From NCBI RefSeq assembly GCF_007829815.1, contig NZ_VIWT01000001.1, positions 992,001 through 1,056,000 on the forward strand: a DNA stretch of 64,000 nucleotides, in the 5' to 3' direction. Below the pieces are notes generated by a model. That model searched no databases, was not told where the DNA came from, and was given only the letters and a program-made list of their open reading frames with translations. The DNA comes from Kitasatospora viridis. GTDB taxonomy: Bacteria > Actinomycetota > Actinomycetes > Streptomycetales > Streptomycetaceae. A program made the position numbers and the translations under genes. The stretch's first letter is position 1. Every line of letters starts with the position of its first letter. Below are positions 33,436 to 41,784 of the stretch, one piece after another.

Positions 33436-34719
33436 TCAGGGGGTGGGGTGGCGGGAGTCGTAGCGGAGGAAGGCGGGGCGGCGGGCGGCGAGGAGCAGGA
33501 CGCAGGCCAGGCAGGCGAGGCCGCCGGTGATGACGGAGATGGTGGGGGTGGTGAGGGCGGCGACGGTGCCGGACTCGAAGTCGCCGAGCCGGGGGCCGCC
33601 GGCGACCACGACGATGAAGATGCCCTGGAGGCGGCCGCGCATCTCGTCGGGGGCGGCGACCTGGAGCATGGTGTTGCGGAAGACCATGCTCACGGTGTCC
33701 GAGCAGCCGGCGACGGCGAGCAGCAGCAGGCCGAGCCAGAGGTGGCCGCCGGTGAGGCCGAAGGCGGCGATGGACAGGCCCCAGGCGGCGACCGAGGCGA
33801 GGATGGCCAGGCCGTGGCGGTGGATCCGGCTGATCCAGCCGGAGAACAGGGCGCCGGCCAGGGCGCCGACGGCGGGCGCGGCGACCAGCAGGCCGACGAT
33901 GCCCGCGTGGCCGCCGTAGTGGCTCGCGGCGAGGGCGGGGAAGAGCGAGCGCGGCAGGCCGAAGACCATGGCGGCCAGGTCGGCCAGGAAACTGACCCTC
34001 AGGTTGGGCTGCTGCTTGAGGAACCGCAGCCCGTCGAGCACCGAGGCGCGCGCACCGGAGGTGCCGAGCGGGCGCATCGCGGGCAGCCGCCACATCGCGT
34101 GGAGCACGGCGGTGAAGGCGATGGTGTCCACCAGGTAGGCGGACTGCGCGCCGAAGGCGCCGATCAGCACGCCGCCGAGCATGGGGCCCACGGTCATGCC
34201 GAGGTTCATGCTCATGGTGTTGAGGGCGTTGGCGGCGGGGAGCTGCTCGGCGGGCAGCAGGCGGGGGATCATCGAGGCGCGGGCGGGGCTGGAAATGGCG
34301 AAGAATGCGCCCTGCAGCGCGACGCACGCGTAGAGCACGCCGACCTGGCGCAGGTCGAACAGCGCCTGGGCGGCGAGCACGGCGGAGACCACGGCGAGGC
34401 CGGCGGAGCCGATCAGGCCGAGCTTGCGGCGGTCGGTCCGGTCGGCGATCACGCCGCCGTAGAGGCCGAAGCCGACGAGTGGGAAGAGCGAGCAGAGGCC
34501 GACCAGGCCGGTGGCGAAGGCGGAGCCGGTCAGGGCGTAGACCTGGACGGCGACCGCGACGGCGGTCATCTGCTGGCCGATCGAGGAGACCGACTGGCCG
34601 AACCAGATCCGCCGGTAGTCGGCGCTGGAGCGCAGCGGGGTCAGGTCGGCGAGGACCCGGCGGCGCGGTGGGGTGGGTGGGGGTGCCAGCGTGGCATTCG
34701 TTGGATGATTGGTCGACAT
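33436..34719 (-). CDS. MFS transporter, EntS-like
   Basis: A 427-aa membrane protein of the MFS_3 (enterobactin exporter-like) group. Characteristic pieces are YRRIWFGQSVSSIGQQMTAV, the GVIADRTDRRKLGLIGS loop, PARASMIPRLLPAEQLPAAN and GCSDTVSMVFRNTMLQVAAPDEMRGR, which are hallmarks of this subfamily. ATG at 34719. It is transcribed leftward toward the tRNA and separated from DUF1684 by 60 bases. The substrate is unknown and no siderophore genes are adjacent. Confidence 0.85.
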   Translation of the reverse strand: MSTNHPTNATLAPPPTPPRRRVLADLTPLRSSADYRRIWFGQSVSSIGQQMTAVAVAVQVYALTGSAFATGLVGLCSLFPLVGFGLYGGVIADRTDRRKLGLIGSAGLAVVSAVLAAQALFDLRQVGVLYACVALQGAFFAISSPARASMIPRLLPAEQLPAANALNTMSMNLGMTVGPMLGGVLIGAFGAQSAYLVDTIAFTAVLHAMWRLPAMRPLGTSGARASVLDGLRFLKQQPNLRVSFLADLAAMVFGLPRSLFPALAASHYGGHAGIVGLLVAAPAVGALAGALFSGWISRIHRHGLAILASVAAWGLSIAAFGLTGGHLWLGLLLLAVAGCSDTVSMVFRNTMLQVAAPDEMRGRLQGIFIVVVAGGPRLGDFESGTVAALTTPTISVITGGLACLACVLLLAARRPAFLRYDSRHPTP

Positions 34720-34779
34720 AGCGACCTATGGTCACCCCACCGGGCCGACCGCGTTCCGGCGGGGTACCGGTAGACAGAC

Positions 34780-35562
34780 TCAGAGGACGGACTTCTCGCC
34801 CGCCCGCACCGGGATCGGCAGCCGGTTGCCGGGCGGCGGGAACGGGCAGACGTAGTGGTCGGCGAAGGCGCAGGGCGGCAGGTAGGCCCGGTTCAGGTCG
34901 AGCACCGTGCGGCCGTGCTCGTCCGGCGCCGGCAGGTTGATGAAGCGGAACCGGTAGGTGTCCGTCCCGCTGCTCGCGTCCGCGAAGACCCCGCTGAGTT
35001 GGGTGCCGTCGGGGCCGCCGCGGCCGACCGTCAGGCTGTACGGCTCTCCGGCCAGCTCGAAGGCGATCCGGCCGGAGACGACCAGCGGGCGGTCGCGGCC
35101 GTCGGCGTTGGGCACGGTCACGGCGGCGTCGCCCTCGTCGTACGCGGTGTAGACGGCGGGCACCGACCACTCCGGCGCGTACGGGAAGACCGCGATGCCC
35201 GCGAACCGGGCCCGGGTCTCGGCGGCGGGGTCGTAGACCCGCACCGCCAGCTCGCCCTCCCGCTCGATCGGGACCAGCAGCAGGTCGCCGTGGCGCAGCC
35301 GGTCGGCGTCGGGGTGGGTGTCGGGGCGGACCAGCACCTCCCCGTCCACCGGCCGGTCGCCGAGCAGCAGGCCCTCACCGGCGTCGGCGGTGACCCGGAT
35401 CCGGTCGCCGGCGGCCGCCCACAGGCCCGGGACGCCCTTGATCGGCGCCGGCTCCGCCACCAGCCAGTGCGTGCCGGTCAGGGCGAGCGTGCCGTGCGGG
35501 GCACCCGCCCCGGCGGTGCGGGCCTCGGTCCAGCGCTGCCATTCCTCGGCGTCGGTGGTCAT
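34780..35562 (-). CDS. DUF1684 family protein
   Basis: A 260-aa cytoplasmic protein of the DUF1684 family: LTGTHWLVAEPAPIKGVPGL near the N-terminus, FPYAPEWSVPAVYTAYDEG in the middle, and the highly conserved C-terminal DLNRAYLPPCAFADHYVCPF with PPGNRLPIPVRAGEK. Biochemical function is not established. The ATG is preceded by AAGGGGA and by a purine-rich tandem repeat. It may be co-transcribed with the thioesterase gene upstream. Confidence 0.9.
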   Translation of the reverse strand: MTTDAEEWQRWTEARTAGAGAPHGTLALTGTHWLVAEPAPIKGVPGLWAAAGDRIRVTADAGEGLLLGDRPVDGEVLVRPDTHPDADRLRHGDLLLVPIEREGELAVRVYDPAAETRARFAGIAVFPYAPEWSVPAVYTAYDEGDAAVTVPNADGRDRPLVVSGRIAFELAGEPYSLTVGRGGPDGTQLSGVFADASSGTDTYRFRFINLPAPDEHGRTVLDLNRAYLPPCAFADHYVCPFPPPGNRLPIPVRAGEKSVL

Positions 35563-35574
35563 CGCCAGGTTCCC

Positions 35575-35629
35575 CTTGTCTCGTCTCGGAATCGTCTTGT
35601 CTCGTCTTGTCTCGTCTTGTCTCGTCTCG
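35575..35629. repeat. 10-bp purine-rich tandem repeat in a leader
   Basis: CTTGTCTCGT occurs at 35575-35584 and three times in tandem at 35596-35625, with partial units between and after. On the coding strand this reads as (ACGAGACAAG)n in the 5' leader of the DUF1684 gene, only 12 bases before its start codon. It may affect translation or be a slippage-prone tract. Confidence 0.8.
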
Positions 35630-35679
35630 AACTGTGCTGTGTCCCACCGTGGTCGGATGCTTCCCCCGCGCTCCGGCGG

Positions 35680-36561
35680 TCAGTCGCGGTCCTCGGTCGC
35701 CGCGGGGGCGATCGGCCGGAACAGGCCTTCCTGCACCACGGAAACGACCAACTGGCCGTTGCGGTCGAAGATCTGACCACGGGCCAGGCCGCGGGCACCG
35801 TGCGCGATCGGCGACTCCTGCTGGTAGAGCAGCCACTCGTCGGTGCGGAACGGGCGGTGGAACCACATCGCGTGGTCCAGCGAGGCCATGTCGAAGTTCC
35901 GCTGGCCCCAGAGCGGCTCGACGGGGGCGCGGACGGAGTCCAGCAGGGTCATGTCGCTGGCGTAGGTGAGCGCGCAGACGTGGATCAGCGGGTCGTCCGG
36001 CAGCGGGCCGTTGGTGCGCAGCCAGACGCCGCTGCGGGCCGGCACGTCCACCAACTCCTCCTTGGACCAGCGCAGCCGCTCGACGTAGCGGATGTCGAAC
36101 GGCTGGCGGCGGCTGATGAACGGCGGCAGTTCGCCGAGGCGCTGGCCGACCTCGTCCAGCGCGCTGGGCAGGTCCTCCGGCGGGGCGACCTGCGGCATCG
36201 GCTCCTGGTGCTCGATCCCGCCCGGCTCGGGGCGGTGGAAGTCGGCGGTCAGCGCGAAGATGCTGCGGCCCTGCTGGATGCCGAGCACCCGGCGGGTGGT
36301 GAAGGAGCGGCCGTCCCGGATCCGGTCCACCTGGTAGACGATCGGCACTCCGGGGACGCCGGGGCGCAGGAAGTACGCGTGCAGCGAGTGCACCGGGCGC
36401 TGGTCGGCGACGGTACGGCCGGCGGCGACCAGCGCCTGGCCCGCGACCTGCCCGCCGAACGTCCGCTGCAGCGACTCCTCGGGGCTGCGCCCGCGGAAGA
36501 TGTTGAGCTCGATCTGCTCCAGATCCAGCAGGTCCACCAGTTGGTCGACGGGCGTTCCCAT
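35680..36561 (-). CDS. tesB: Acyl-CoA thioesterase II
   Basis: A 293-aa double-hotdog thioesterase that hydrolyses acyl-CoA to the free acid and CoA. The typical TesB segments are present: RTFGGQVAGQALVAAGRTV, VHSLHAYFLRPGVPGVPIVY, RDGRSFTTRRVLGIQQG, and in the second hotdog ASLDHAMWFHRPFRTDEWLL with the catalytic-type Asp in DHAMWFH and Gln/Thr region SRGLA-like HGARGLARGQIF. Length agrees with the family (about 285-290). Housekeeping lipid metabolism is likely. Confidence 0.92.
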   Translation of the reverse strand: MGTPVDQLVDLLDLEQIELNIFRGRSPEESLQRTFGGQVAGQALVAAGRTVADQRPVHSLHAYFLRPGVPGVPIVYQVDRIRDGRSFTTRRVLGIQQGRSIFALTADFHRPEPGGIEHQEPMPQVAPPEDLPSALDEVGQRLGELPPFISRRQPFDIRYVERLRWSKEELVDVPARSGVWLRTNGPLPDDPLIHVCALTYASDMTLLDSVRAPVEPLWGQRNFDMASLDHAMWFHRPFRTDEWLLYQQESPIAHGARGLARGQIFDRNGQLVVSVVQEGLFRPIAPAATEDRD

Positions 36562-36753
36562 GACGTCTCCCTCTACGCGAGCGTGCTCCGGCCCAGCCCG
36601 GTGCGCACACCACTGCTGTCAGTCCAGAAGTCCGCCGGCGACCGGGGAATTCCCCTGACAAACCATCTGTACCACTGGTCCCTCCTGTCCCGTGCATCAC
36701 GCGCGTGACCTGCTCGACCTGCGCGACGGGCATGACGGAAACGACCGGACGGC

Positions 36754-37494
36754 TCAGCCGGGCAGGCCGGTGCTGCGGACGGTGATGTTGAGCCGGCCGG
36801 TCAGGCCCAGGGCCGGGTCGCCGCTGCCGGGGAGGGTGCGCGGCACGCCGTGGTACGCGCGGCGGGCGGGTCCGCCGAAGACCAGCAGGTCGCCGCCGCG
36901 CAGTTCCACGTCGGTGAACGGACCGGTCCTGGTCACCGGGTTGCCGAGCCGGAAGACGCACGAGTCGCCGAGCGAGAGCGAGACCACGGGGGCGTCCAGG
37001 ACCTCCTCCAGGTCCTGGTGCAGCCCCATCCGGGCGCCCTCGCCGTAGTGGTTGACCAGGGCGACGTCGGGCGCGTACCCCACCGCGCCGGGGATCCCGT
37101 CGAGCCGGGGGCCGTAGGCCTCGGTGACGGCGCGCCTGGCCAAGGTGTCGAGCAGCGCGGGGAACGGCTTGACCGGCGCGCCGTCGCCGTCCGCGACGGT
37201 GCGCAGGTAGGCGTAGGGATAGGAGTGCCGCGGGCAGCCGGGCGAGGTCTTGCGGGCCACGCCGCAGACGGGGCAGCGCGGGACGACCGCCCAGTGCCGG
37301 CCCAGGCACACCTGGCGCACCGACATCTCGGCGCCGCCGGGCAGCCGCACCCGGCGCAGGCCGGCCGGCGGGCGGGCCCAGGCCCGGCAGGCCTCGACGA
37401 GTTCGCGCTGCTGCTCCAGGTCCAGCCAATCGGGCACCAGCACCGCACCGGGGGCGATCTCGCGGCGCTCGCGCGGGAAGAGCTCGCCGGTCAC
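36754..37494 (-). CDS. alkB: AlkB-type 2-oxoglutarate dioxygenase with zinc-like insertion
   Basis: A 246-aa Fe(II)/2-oxoglutarate DNA-repair dioxygenase. The iron ligands are H and D in GLHQDLEE and the His in RRAYHGVPRT. The 2-oxoglutarate-binding arginines are in GRLNITVRSTG, and NHYGEGARMGLHQD and VSLSLGDSCVFRLG are typical of AlkB. Unusual is an inserted CPVCGVARKTSPGCPRH segment (C-x2-C-x9-C-x2-H) in the substrate-lid part, which looks like a small zinc site. It starts with GTG overlapping the ribokinase stop (GTGA). Homologues repair alkylated bases, and the insertion could alter substrate preference. Confidence 0.87.
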   Translation of the reverse strand: MTGELFPRERREIAPGAVLVPDWLDLEQQRELVEACRAWARPPAGLRRVRLPGGAEMSVRQVCLGRHWAVVPRCPVCGVARKTSPGCPRHSYPYAYLRTVADGDGAPVKPFPALLDTLARRAVTEAYGPRLDGIPGAVGYAPDVALVNHYGEGARMGLHQDLEEVLDAPVVSLSLGDSCVFRLGNPVTRTGPFTDVELRGGDLLVFGGPARRAYHGVPRTLPGSGDPALGLTGRLNITVRSTGLPG

Positions 37495-38498
37495 GCCAGG
37501 CCCCCCGAGCCGCCTGGTGCCGCGCTACCCAGCGCCGCCCGGGTGGGCATCGCGGTGCGCGCACCGGTCCGGGTCACGCTCAGCGCGGCGGCCCGGACGG
37601 CGAACCGGGCCGCACCGGCGAGCGGCTCGCCCTCGGCCAGCGCGACGGCGAGCGCACCGCAGAACGTGTCGCCGGCCCCGGTGGTGTCCACTGCGGCGAC
37701 CTTCGGGGCGGGTACGAGTTCGACGAACGAACCGTCACGCACCAGGACGCCCTCGGCGCCGAGGGTGACCACCACACGAGGGCAAGGCAGGGCGAGCGCC
37801 TGCCACGCGACGCGGCGCAGCTCGGGAGTGGGCAGTCCGTTCACCGGACCGACCGGTTCGTCGACCGAGCCGACGGATCCGTCCAGCGGACTCAGCCCCT
37901 CCAGCTCCGTCCGGTTCGGCACCAGCACGTCCACCAGTCCCCACAGCTCCCCGGGCAACCCACCCGCTCCGCCGGGAACCGACACGGGCACCGGCGCCGG
38001 GTTCAACACGAAGGTCCCGCCGGCCGAGCGGGCCGCGGCCAGCACCGCCGCCATCGGCACCTCCAACTGCGCGAGCACCACCGCGGCGGCACCGAGCACC
38101 TCCCGGGCCGCCGCCACCTCCGCCTCCCCGACGGCGGCGTTGGCACCGGGCGAGACCACGATGCAGTTCTCCGCCCCCGCGTCCACCAGCACCACCGCGT
38201 GCCCGGGCGGCCCGGGCACCTCGGCGAGCCGGCCGACGTCCACCCCCTCGCCCGCCAACTCCGCACGCAGCGCGGCGCTGTCCGCATCGGACCCGACCGC
38301 ACCGATCAGCGCGACCGCCCCACCGAGCCGGGCCGCCGCGACCGCCTGGTTGGCCCCCTTGCCCCCGCCGAGCCGCAGCACGGGGCCGCCGGTCACCGTC
38401 TCCCCCGGCCGGGGCAGCGCCGCCACCTCGATCACCTGGTCGAGGTTGACGCTCCCCACCACCACGACCCGCACGGTCGTATCCGTTCGGTCCACCAT
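37491..38498 (-). CDS. rbsK: Ribokinase (PfkB family)
   Basis: A 335-aa sugar kinase. The N-terminal PfkB signature GGGKGANQAVAAARLGGAVA and the C-terminal DTTGAGDTFCGALAVALAEG (catalytic Asp and anion hole) are both present, with VVVGSVNLDQVIEVAALPRP and LNPAPVPVSVP as in ribokinases. It phosphorylates D-ribose with ATP. It is unusually coupled by GTGA overlap to alkB, with no transport genes nearby. A low-complexity Pro/Val/Gly segment around residues 205-225 is longer than usual. Confidence 0.9.
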   Translation of the reverse strand: MVDRTDTTVRVVVVGSVNLDQVIEVAALPRPGETVTGGPVLRLGGGKGANQAVAAARLGGAVALIGAVGSDADSAALRAELAGEGVDVGRLAEVPGPPGHAVVLVDAGAENCIVVSPGANAAVGEAEVAAAREVLGAAAVVLAQLEVPMAAVLAAARSAGGTFVLNPAPVPVSVPGGAGGLPGELWGLVDVLVPNRTELEGLSPLDGSVGSVDEPVGPVNGLPTPELRRVAWQALALPCPRVVVTLGAEGVLVRDGSFVELVPAPKVAAVDTTGAGDTFCGALAVALAEGEPLAGAARFAVRAAALSVTRTGARTAMPTRAALGSAAPGGSGGLA

Positions 38499-38567
38499 CC
38501 GCCCATTCTCACCCCGGGCACCCGCCCCCGACCGGCGCGGCCGGTCCCAACGGACGATCGGCGAGCC

Positions 38568-38975
38568 TCACTTCAGCAGCCCGAGGTCCCGCGCGCAGCC
38601 GCCCCACGCCTCCCACCCCTGCTCCCGGAGGATCTCCCGCGCCACGCTGATCTGCTGCCGACGGCTCGCCAGGTCCGGCCGCGCGGCGTAGTCCAGCCCG
38701 CCCGCCTCCCGCCAGGTCGGCGGCCAGATCTGCAGCCCGCCGTAGTACCCGTTCCCGGTATCGGCGGCCCAGTCCCCGTCGCTCTCGCAGTCCGCGACCT
38801 GGTCCCACACGCCGTCCGGCACCGTATCCGAGCCCCGCGACGGCGACGGCGACGGCGACGGCACGACCACAGGTGCCGGCACCGGCGTCGGTGCGGTCGG
38901 CCCCACCGACGCCCCGACGACGCAGCACCAGCACACCCCGACCCCCGCCACCACCGCACCTATTCGATCTCGCAT
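38568..38975 (-). CDS. Resuscitation-promoting-factor-like transglycosylase, short form
   Basis: A 135-aa secreted protein. MRDRIGAVVAGVGVCWCCVV is a signal peptide or lipoprotein-like leader, then a Pro/Ser linker, then an Rpf catalytic domain with VADCESDGDWAADTGNGYYG (catalytic Glu), GGLQIWPPTWREAGG and a C-terminal WEAWGGCARDLGL. Rpf proteins cleave peptidoglycan during spore germination. The ATG at 38975 was chosen because it begins the signal sequence; longer in-frame starts add non-homologous residues. It has no LysM domain, unlike the neighbour upstream. Confidence 0.85.
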   Translation of the reverse strand: MRDRIGAVVAGVGVCWCCVVGASVGPTAPTPVPAPVVVPSPSPSPSRGSDTVPDGVWDQVADCESDGDWAADTGNGYYGGLQIWPPTWREAGGLDYAARPDLASRRQQISVAREILREQGWEAWGGCARDLGLLK

Positions 38976-39100
38976 CCTCCGACTCTCGCCGCCGCCCCAC
39001 CCCGGAGCGAGCCGGACTCCCCCATCAGGGCGCGCCCGCCGACCAACCAGCGCGCGCCCGCCGAGCAACGCCACCGAAGCCGGACAGCAGCACCCAAAAC

Positions 39101-39140
39101 GACGAACCGCCGTCCCCCGCAAGGGGAACGACGGTTCGTC
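39101..39140 (-). terminator. Terminator of the LysM Rpf gene
   Basis: A long hairpin (39102-39117 with 39123-39139, one mismatch and one bulge) is followed on the minus strand by GTTTTGGG, an intrinsic terminator 47 bases after the stop of the upstream Rpf gene. Confidence 0.7.
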
Positions 39141-39186
39141 ACGCGGCGCCGGGCACGCGGTGCCCGGTCCGGACCGGTGGCACCGA

Positions 39187-39930
39187 TCAGAAGGAGAGCA
39201 CCTGGCCCGGGAGGATCAGGTTCGGGTTGCCGCCGATGACGGAGGCGTTCTTCTGGTACAGGTCCTGCCAGTTGGTGCCGTGGGCGGCCGCGATGGCGCT
39301 CAGGGTGTCACCGCTCTTGACGGTGTAGCTGCCGTTGGTGCCCTTGGCGGCCTTGTGGCCGCCACCGCGGTGGCCGTTGTCCGACTTCGGCGCGACCGGG
39401 GCGGACGGCTTGGCCGGGGCGGCCGGGGCCTGCGGGGCCTGCTGCACCGGGGCGGCCGGCTTCTGGGCCGGGGCGGCCGGGGCGGGGGCGCTGGTGGCGG
39501 GGGTGGAGGTGTCCACCTGCGCCGCGGCGCCACCGGCGGTCAGGCCCGCCTTGACGGAGCAGACCGGCCAGGCGCCGGGGCCCTGGTCGGCGAGCACCTT
39601 CTCGGCGACGGCGATCTGCTGCGCCGGGGTGGCCTGGTTGGCCTGCGCGGCGTACTGGGTGCCGCCGTAGGCCGCCCAGGTGGACGGGGTGAACTGCAGG
39701 CCGCCGTAGAAACCGTTGCCGGTGTTGATCGACCAGTTGCCGGTGCTCTCGCACTGGGCGACGGCGTTCCACGTCGCGGTGGACGCGGCGGAGGCCGTGG
39801 TGGCCGTGACGAGGCCCGCCACCGGGAGGGCGGCGACAGCGCCACCCAGGACAGCCAGCCGGACCCAGTTGCGCTTGGTCGGGGCGGCGTCGGCGTTGGT
39901 GGCAGCGGCGTTCTCGTTACGGAAAGACAT
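39187..39930 (-). CDS. rpfA: Resuscitation-promoting factor with LysM domain
   Basis: A 247-aa secreted cell-wall enzyme. Residues 1-48 are a Sec signal (AVLGGAVAALPVAGLVTATTASA with Ala-x-Ala site). Residues about 50-125 are the Rpf domain (AQCESTGNWSINTGNGFYGG, catalytic Glu). An Ala/Pro-rich linker follows, and a LysM peptidoglycan-binding domain ends the protein (SYTVKSGDTLSAIAAAHGTN...NPNLILPGQ). The family breaks down peptidoglycan to restart growth. In S. coelicolor the rpfA leader is known to carry a cyclic-di-AMP riboswitch. Here a long leader is present but I could not identify the motif by eye. Confidence 0.92.
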   Translation of the reverse strand: MSFRNENAAATNADAAPTKRNWVRLAVLGGAVAALPVAGLVTATTASAASTATWNAVAQCESTGNWSINTGNGFYGGLQFTPSTWAAYGGTQYAAQANQATPAQQIAVAEKVLADQGPGAWPVCSVKAGLTAGGAAAQVDTSTPATSAPAPAAPAQKPAAPVQQAPQAPAAPAKPSAPVAPKSDNGHRGGGHKAAKGTNGSYTVKSGDTLSAIAAAHGTNWQDLYQKNASVIGGNPNLILPGQVLSF

Positions 39931-40523
39931 GGATTCCCTCTCGACAGCCCCGGGCGGGCATGCGGAACCAGGCCCTGGGGGCCTGCTTCGCCGTGCCGCG
40001 TCCTGCGGGCGGCCGAGTACGTGTCCGACGTACCGCGCCGCCCCGGCCACCCTCCGCACACCGGGCGGCCTGTTCGAGTGGCCGCGCGGCGGGCACCTGG
40101 TGAGAGGTGCATCGGGGATGAGCCCGGGTGGTGCTCGTTGCACCGGGGATGAAGGTAGGTGGCTCTCCGGCACGGAATCAACAAATTCATGATCCGTTCA
40201 GGATCCATCCAGGTCAGCCCAGTGTTACCCGAGGTAACGATCACGGGTTTCCAAGGTCCAATGTCCGTTTTGGATGCATATCCACCGGTCAAACATCTTT
40301 CCGGCGTGGCATCGGTCACGCCCCGGAAGCTGTGAGCCCGAGCACACCATCAACAGCGAGCGATCAGACGTTCACCACATGCAGTCGGATCGACGGCAAA
40401 ATCCGACACCCCACCACCCAACCCGTGACTCCGACCACACCCCTCCGTTGGTAATGGCGGCCGGGCCCGCCCGCGCCGCCCCGGGGCGTCCGTGCCGCCC
40501 AGCCAACACACCTAGGAGTCCTG
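39931..40523. promoter_or_regulatory. Long divergent leader of rpfA with a 14-bp direct repeat
   Basis: This 593-base gap lies between rpfA (minus) and an unknown plus-strand gene. It holds a pair of near-identical 14-mers TGCAYCGGGGATGA at 40108-40121 and 40139-40152 (31-bp period), plus palindromic TTACC-CGAGGTAAC around 40225. Part of it is probably the rpfA untranslated leader. The ydaO/c-di-AMP riboswitch consensus was not recognisable by eye. No gene is supported. Confidence 0.4.
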
Positions 40524-41636
40524 TTGCCGCGCTTGCTCGATGTCAGCGACGAGGTCCGCGCCGAGATCGGCGACGACGAGGCCGACCGTTTGCTGGGCGG
40601 GGCTCACACCCCCGACACCTACGACTGCACCTCCTGTCGCACCCCCGGTGACAGCCTCCACGAGCGCACCAGCACGGTGCTGTTCGTCGGCGACGAGACG
40701 GCCGTACTGGCCTTCGCCCACGCCCGCTGCATCCCCTCCCAAGTGGTTCCGGTCTCCGAGGAACAACTGCTCGGCGCGGTGCGCAGCATCAGCCAGACCC
40801 AGGGCACCAGCCCGGCCGCGGGCGAGCCGCTCGCGCCGGCCGGCGACCCGCTGGGCGGCGCGTTCGCGGCCGGCGACCCGTACTCGTCCACCGCCCCCTT
40901 CGCCGCGACCGACCCACTGGCCGACTCCTACGCCGGCCGGCCCGGCGACCCCCTCGCCGCCCCGCTCGCCGACCCCTTCGGCGACCCGCTGCTGAGCCCC
41001 CGGACCGACCCGCTGGCCGACTCCTACGCGGCCGCCTCGGCCGCCGCCCTCGCCGACCCGCTCGGCGCCGGCTACCCGCAGGGCGGCTCCCCGGCGCAGC
41101 CGCTGGGCCGGCCGTCGGCTCCGGGACAGCCCGCCGCCGAGCCGGGCGGCCGGGTCCCGGCCCCGGGCGAGCCGGCCGTCCTCGGCGTCACCTGCGGTCT
41201 GGTGCTCTGCGGCGACACCGGCCACGCCGCGCTCGTGGTGGAGCCGACGGGGCCGGTCGGCCGACCGGGCAGCACCAGCGGGACCGACGAGTTCCTGCCG
41301 CTGCTCGCCGACCACGGCTTCACCCGGATCGCCGACGTCAACGAGCCGCCGGCGCGGCTGCCGGGCTGGTCGGTGCTGTTCGCGATGGGCCGGCTGCACT
41401 CGATCCTGCAGCCCTCCTCGGCCGGCACCAGCGCGTGGTGGCAGGCGCACGCCCCGCTGGTGGTGACCGAGGCGTGGCGGAACGCGGCGAACAGCCAGTC
41501 CACCGTGATCATGTACGCCGCACCGGCCGGCACCATCGGCCGCCAGCCCCGCGAGGACCTGCTGCGCAACGCGCTGGACCGGGCCGCCGCCCAGGGCCTG
41601 CTGGTCGCGGCCACCCTCCCGCTGGCCGGCACCTGA
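40524..41636 (+). CDS. Conserved hypothetical protein with DPLAD-type repeats
   Basis: A 370-aa protein of unknown function. The N-terminal part (to about residue 90) carries YDCTSCRTPGDSL, a C-x2-C pair, and a FAHARCIPS segment, suggesting a small metal site. Residues about 100-215 are low complexity, dominated by repeated DPLADSYA, GDPLG, DPFGDPL units. The C-terminal 150 residues are well ordered (LGVTCGLVLCGDTGHAALVV, LPGWSVLFAMGRLHSILQP, VVTEAWRNAANSQSTVIMYA). The start is TTG, with AGGAG 5 nt upstream. I believe it is widespread in Streptomyces but without assigned function. It precedes another unknown gene on the same strand. Confidence 0.75.
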   Translation: MPRLLDVSDEVRAEIGDDEADRLLGGAHTPDTYDCTSCRTPGDSLHERTSTVLFVGDETAVLAFAHARCIPSQVVPVSEEQLLGAVRSISQTQGTSPAAGEPLAPAGDPLGGAFAAGDPYSSTAPFAATDPLADSYAGRPGDPLAAPLADPFGDPLLSPRTDPLADSYAAASAAALADPLGAGYPQGGSPAQPLGRPSAPGQPAAEPGGRVPAPGEPAVLGVTCGLVLCGDTGHAALVVEPTGPVGRPGSTSGTDEFLPLLADHGFTRIADVNEPPARLPGWSVLFAMGRLHSILQPSSAGTSAWWQAHAPLVVTEAWRNAANSQSTVIMYAAPAGTIGRQPREDLLRNALDRAAAQGLLVAATLPLAGT

Positions 41637-41784
41637 TACCCGCCCCCGACGAACCGTCACCGCCCGACGGGTCGTCACCACCCCTGCCGCGCGCCGGATC
41701 CCCTCCGGCGCGCGGCGCCGCGCCGGGCGCCGACGGCCGACCGCCGACCCGCATCCCCGCTCCCGTTCGCTCGTTGGGCCCTAC

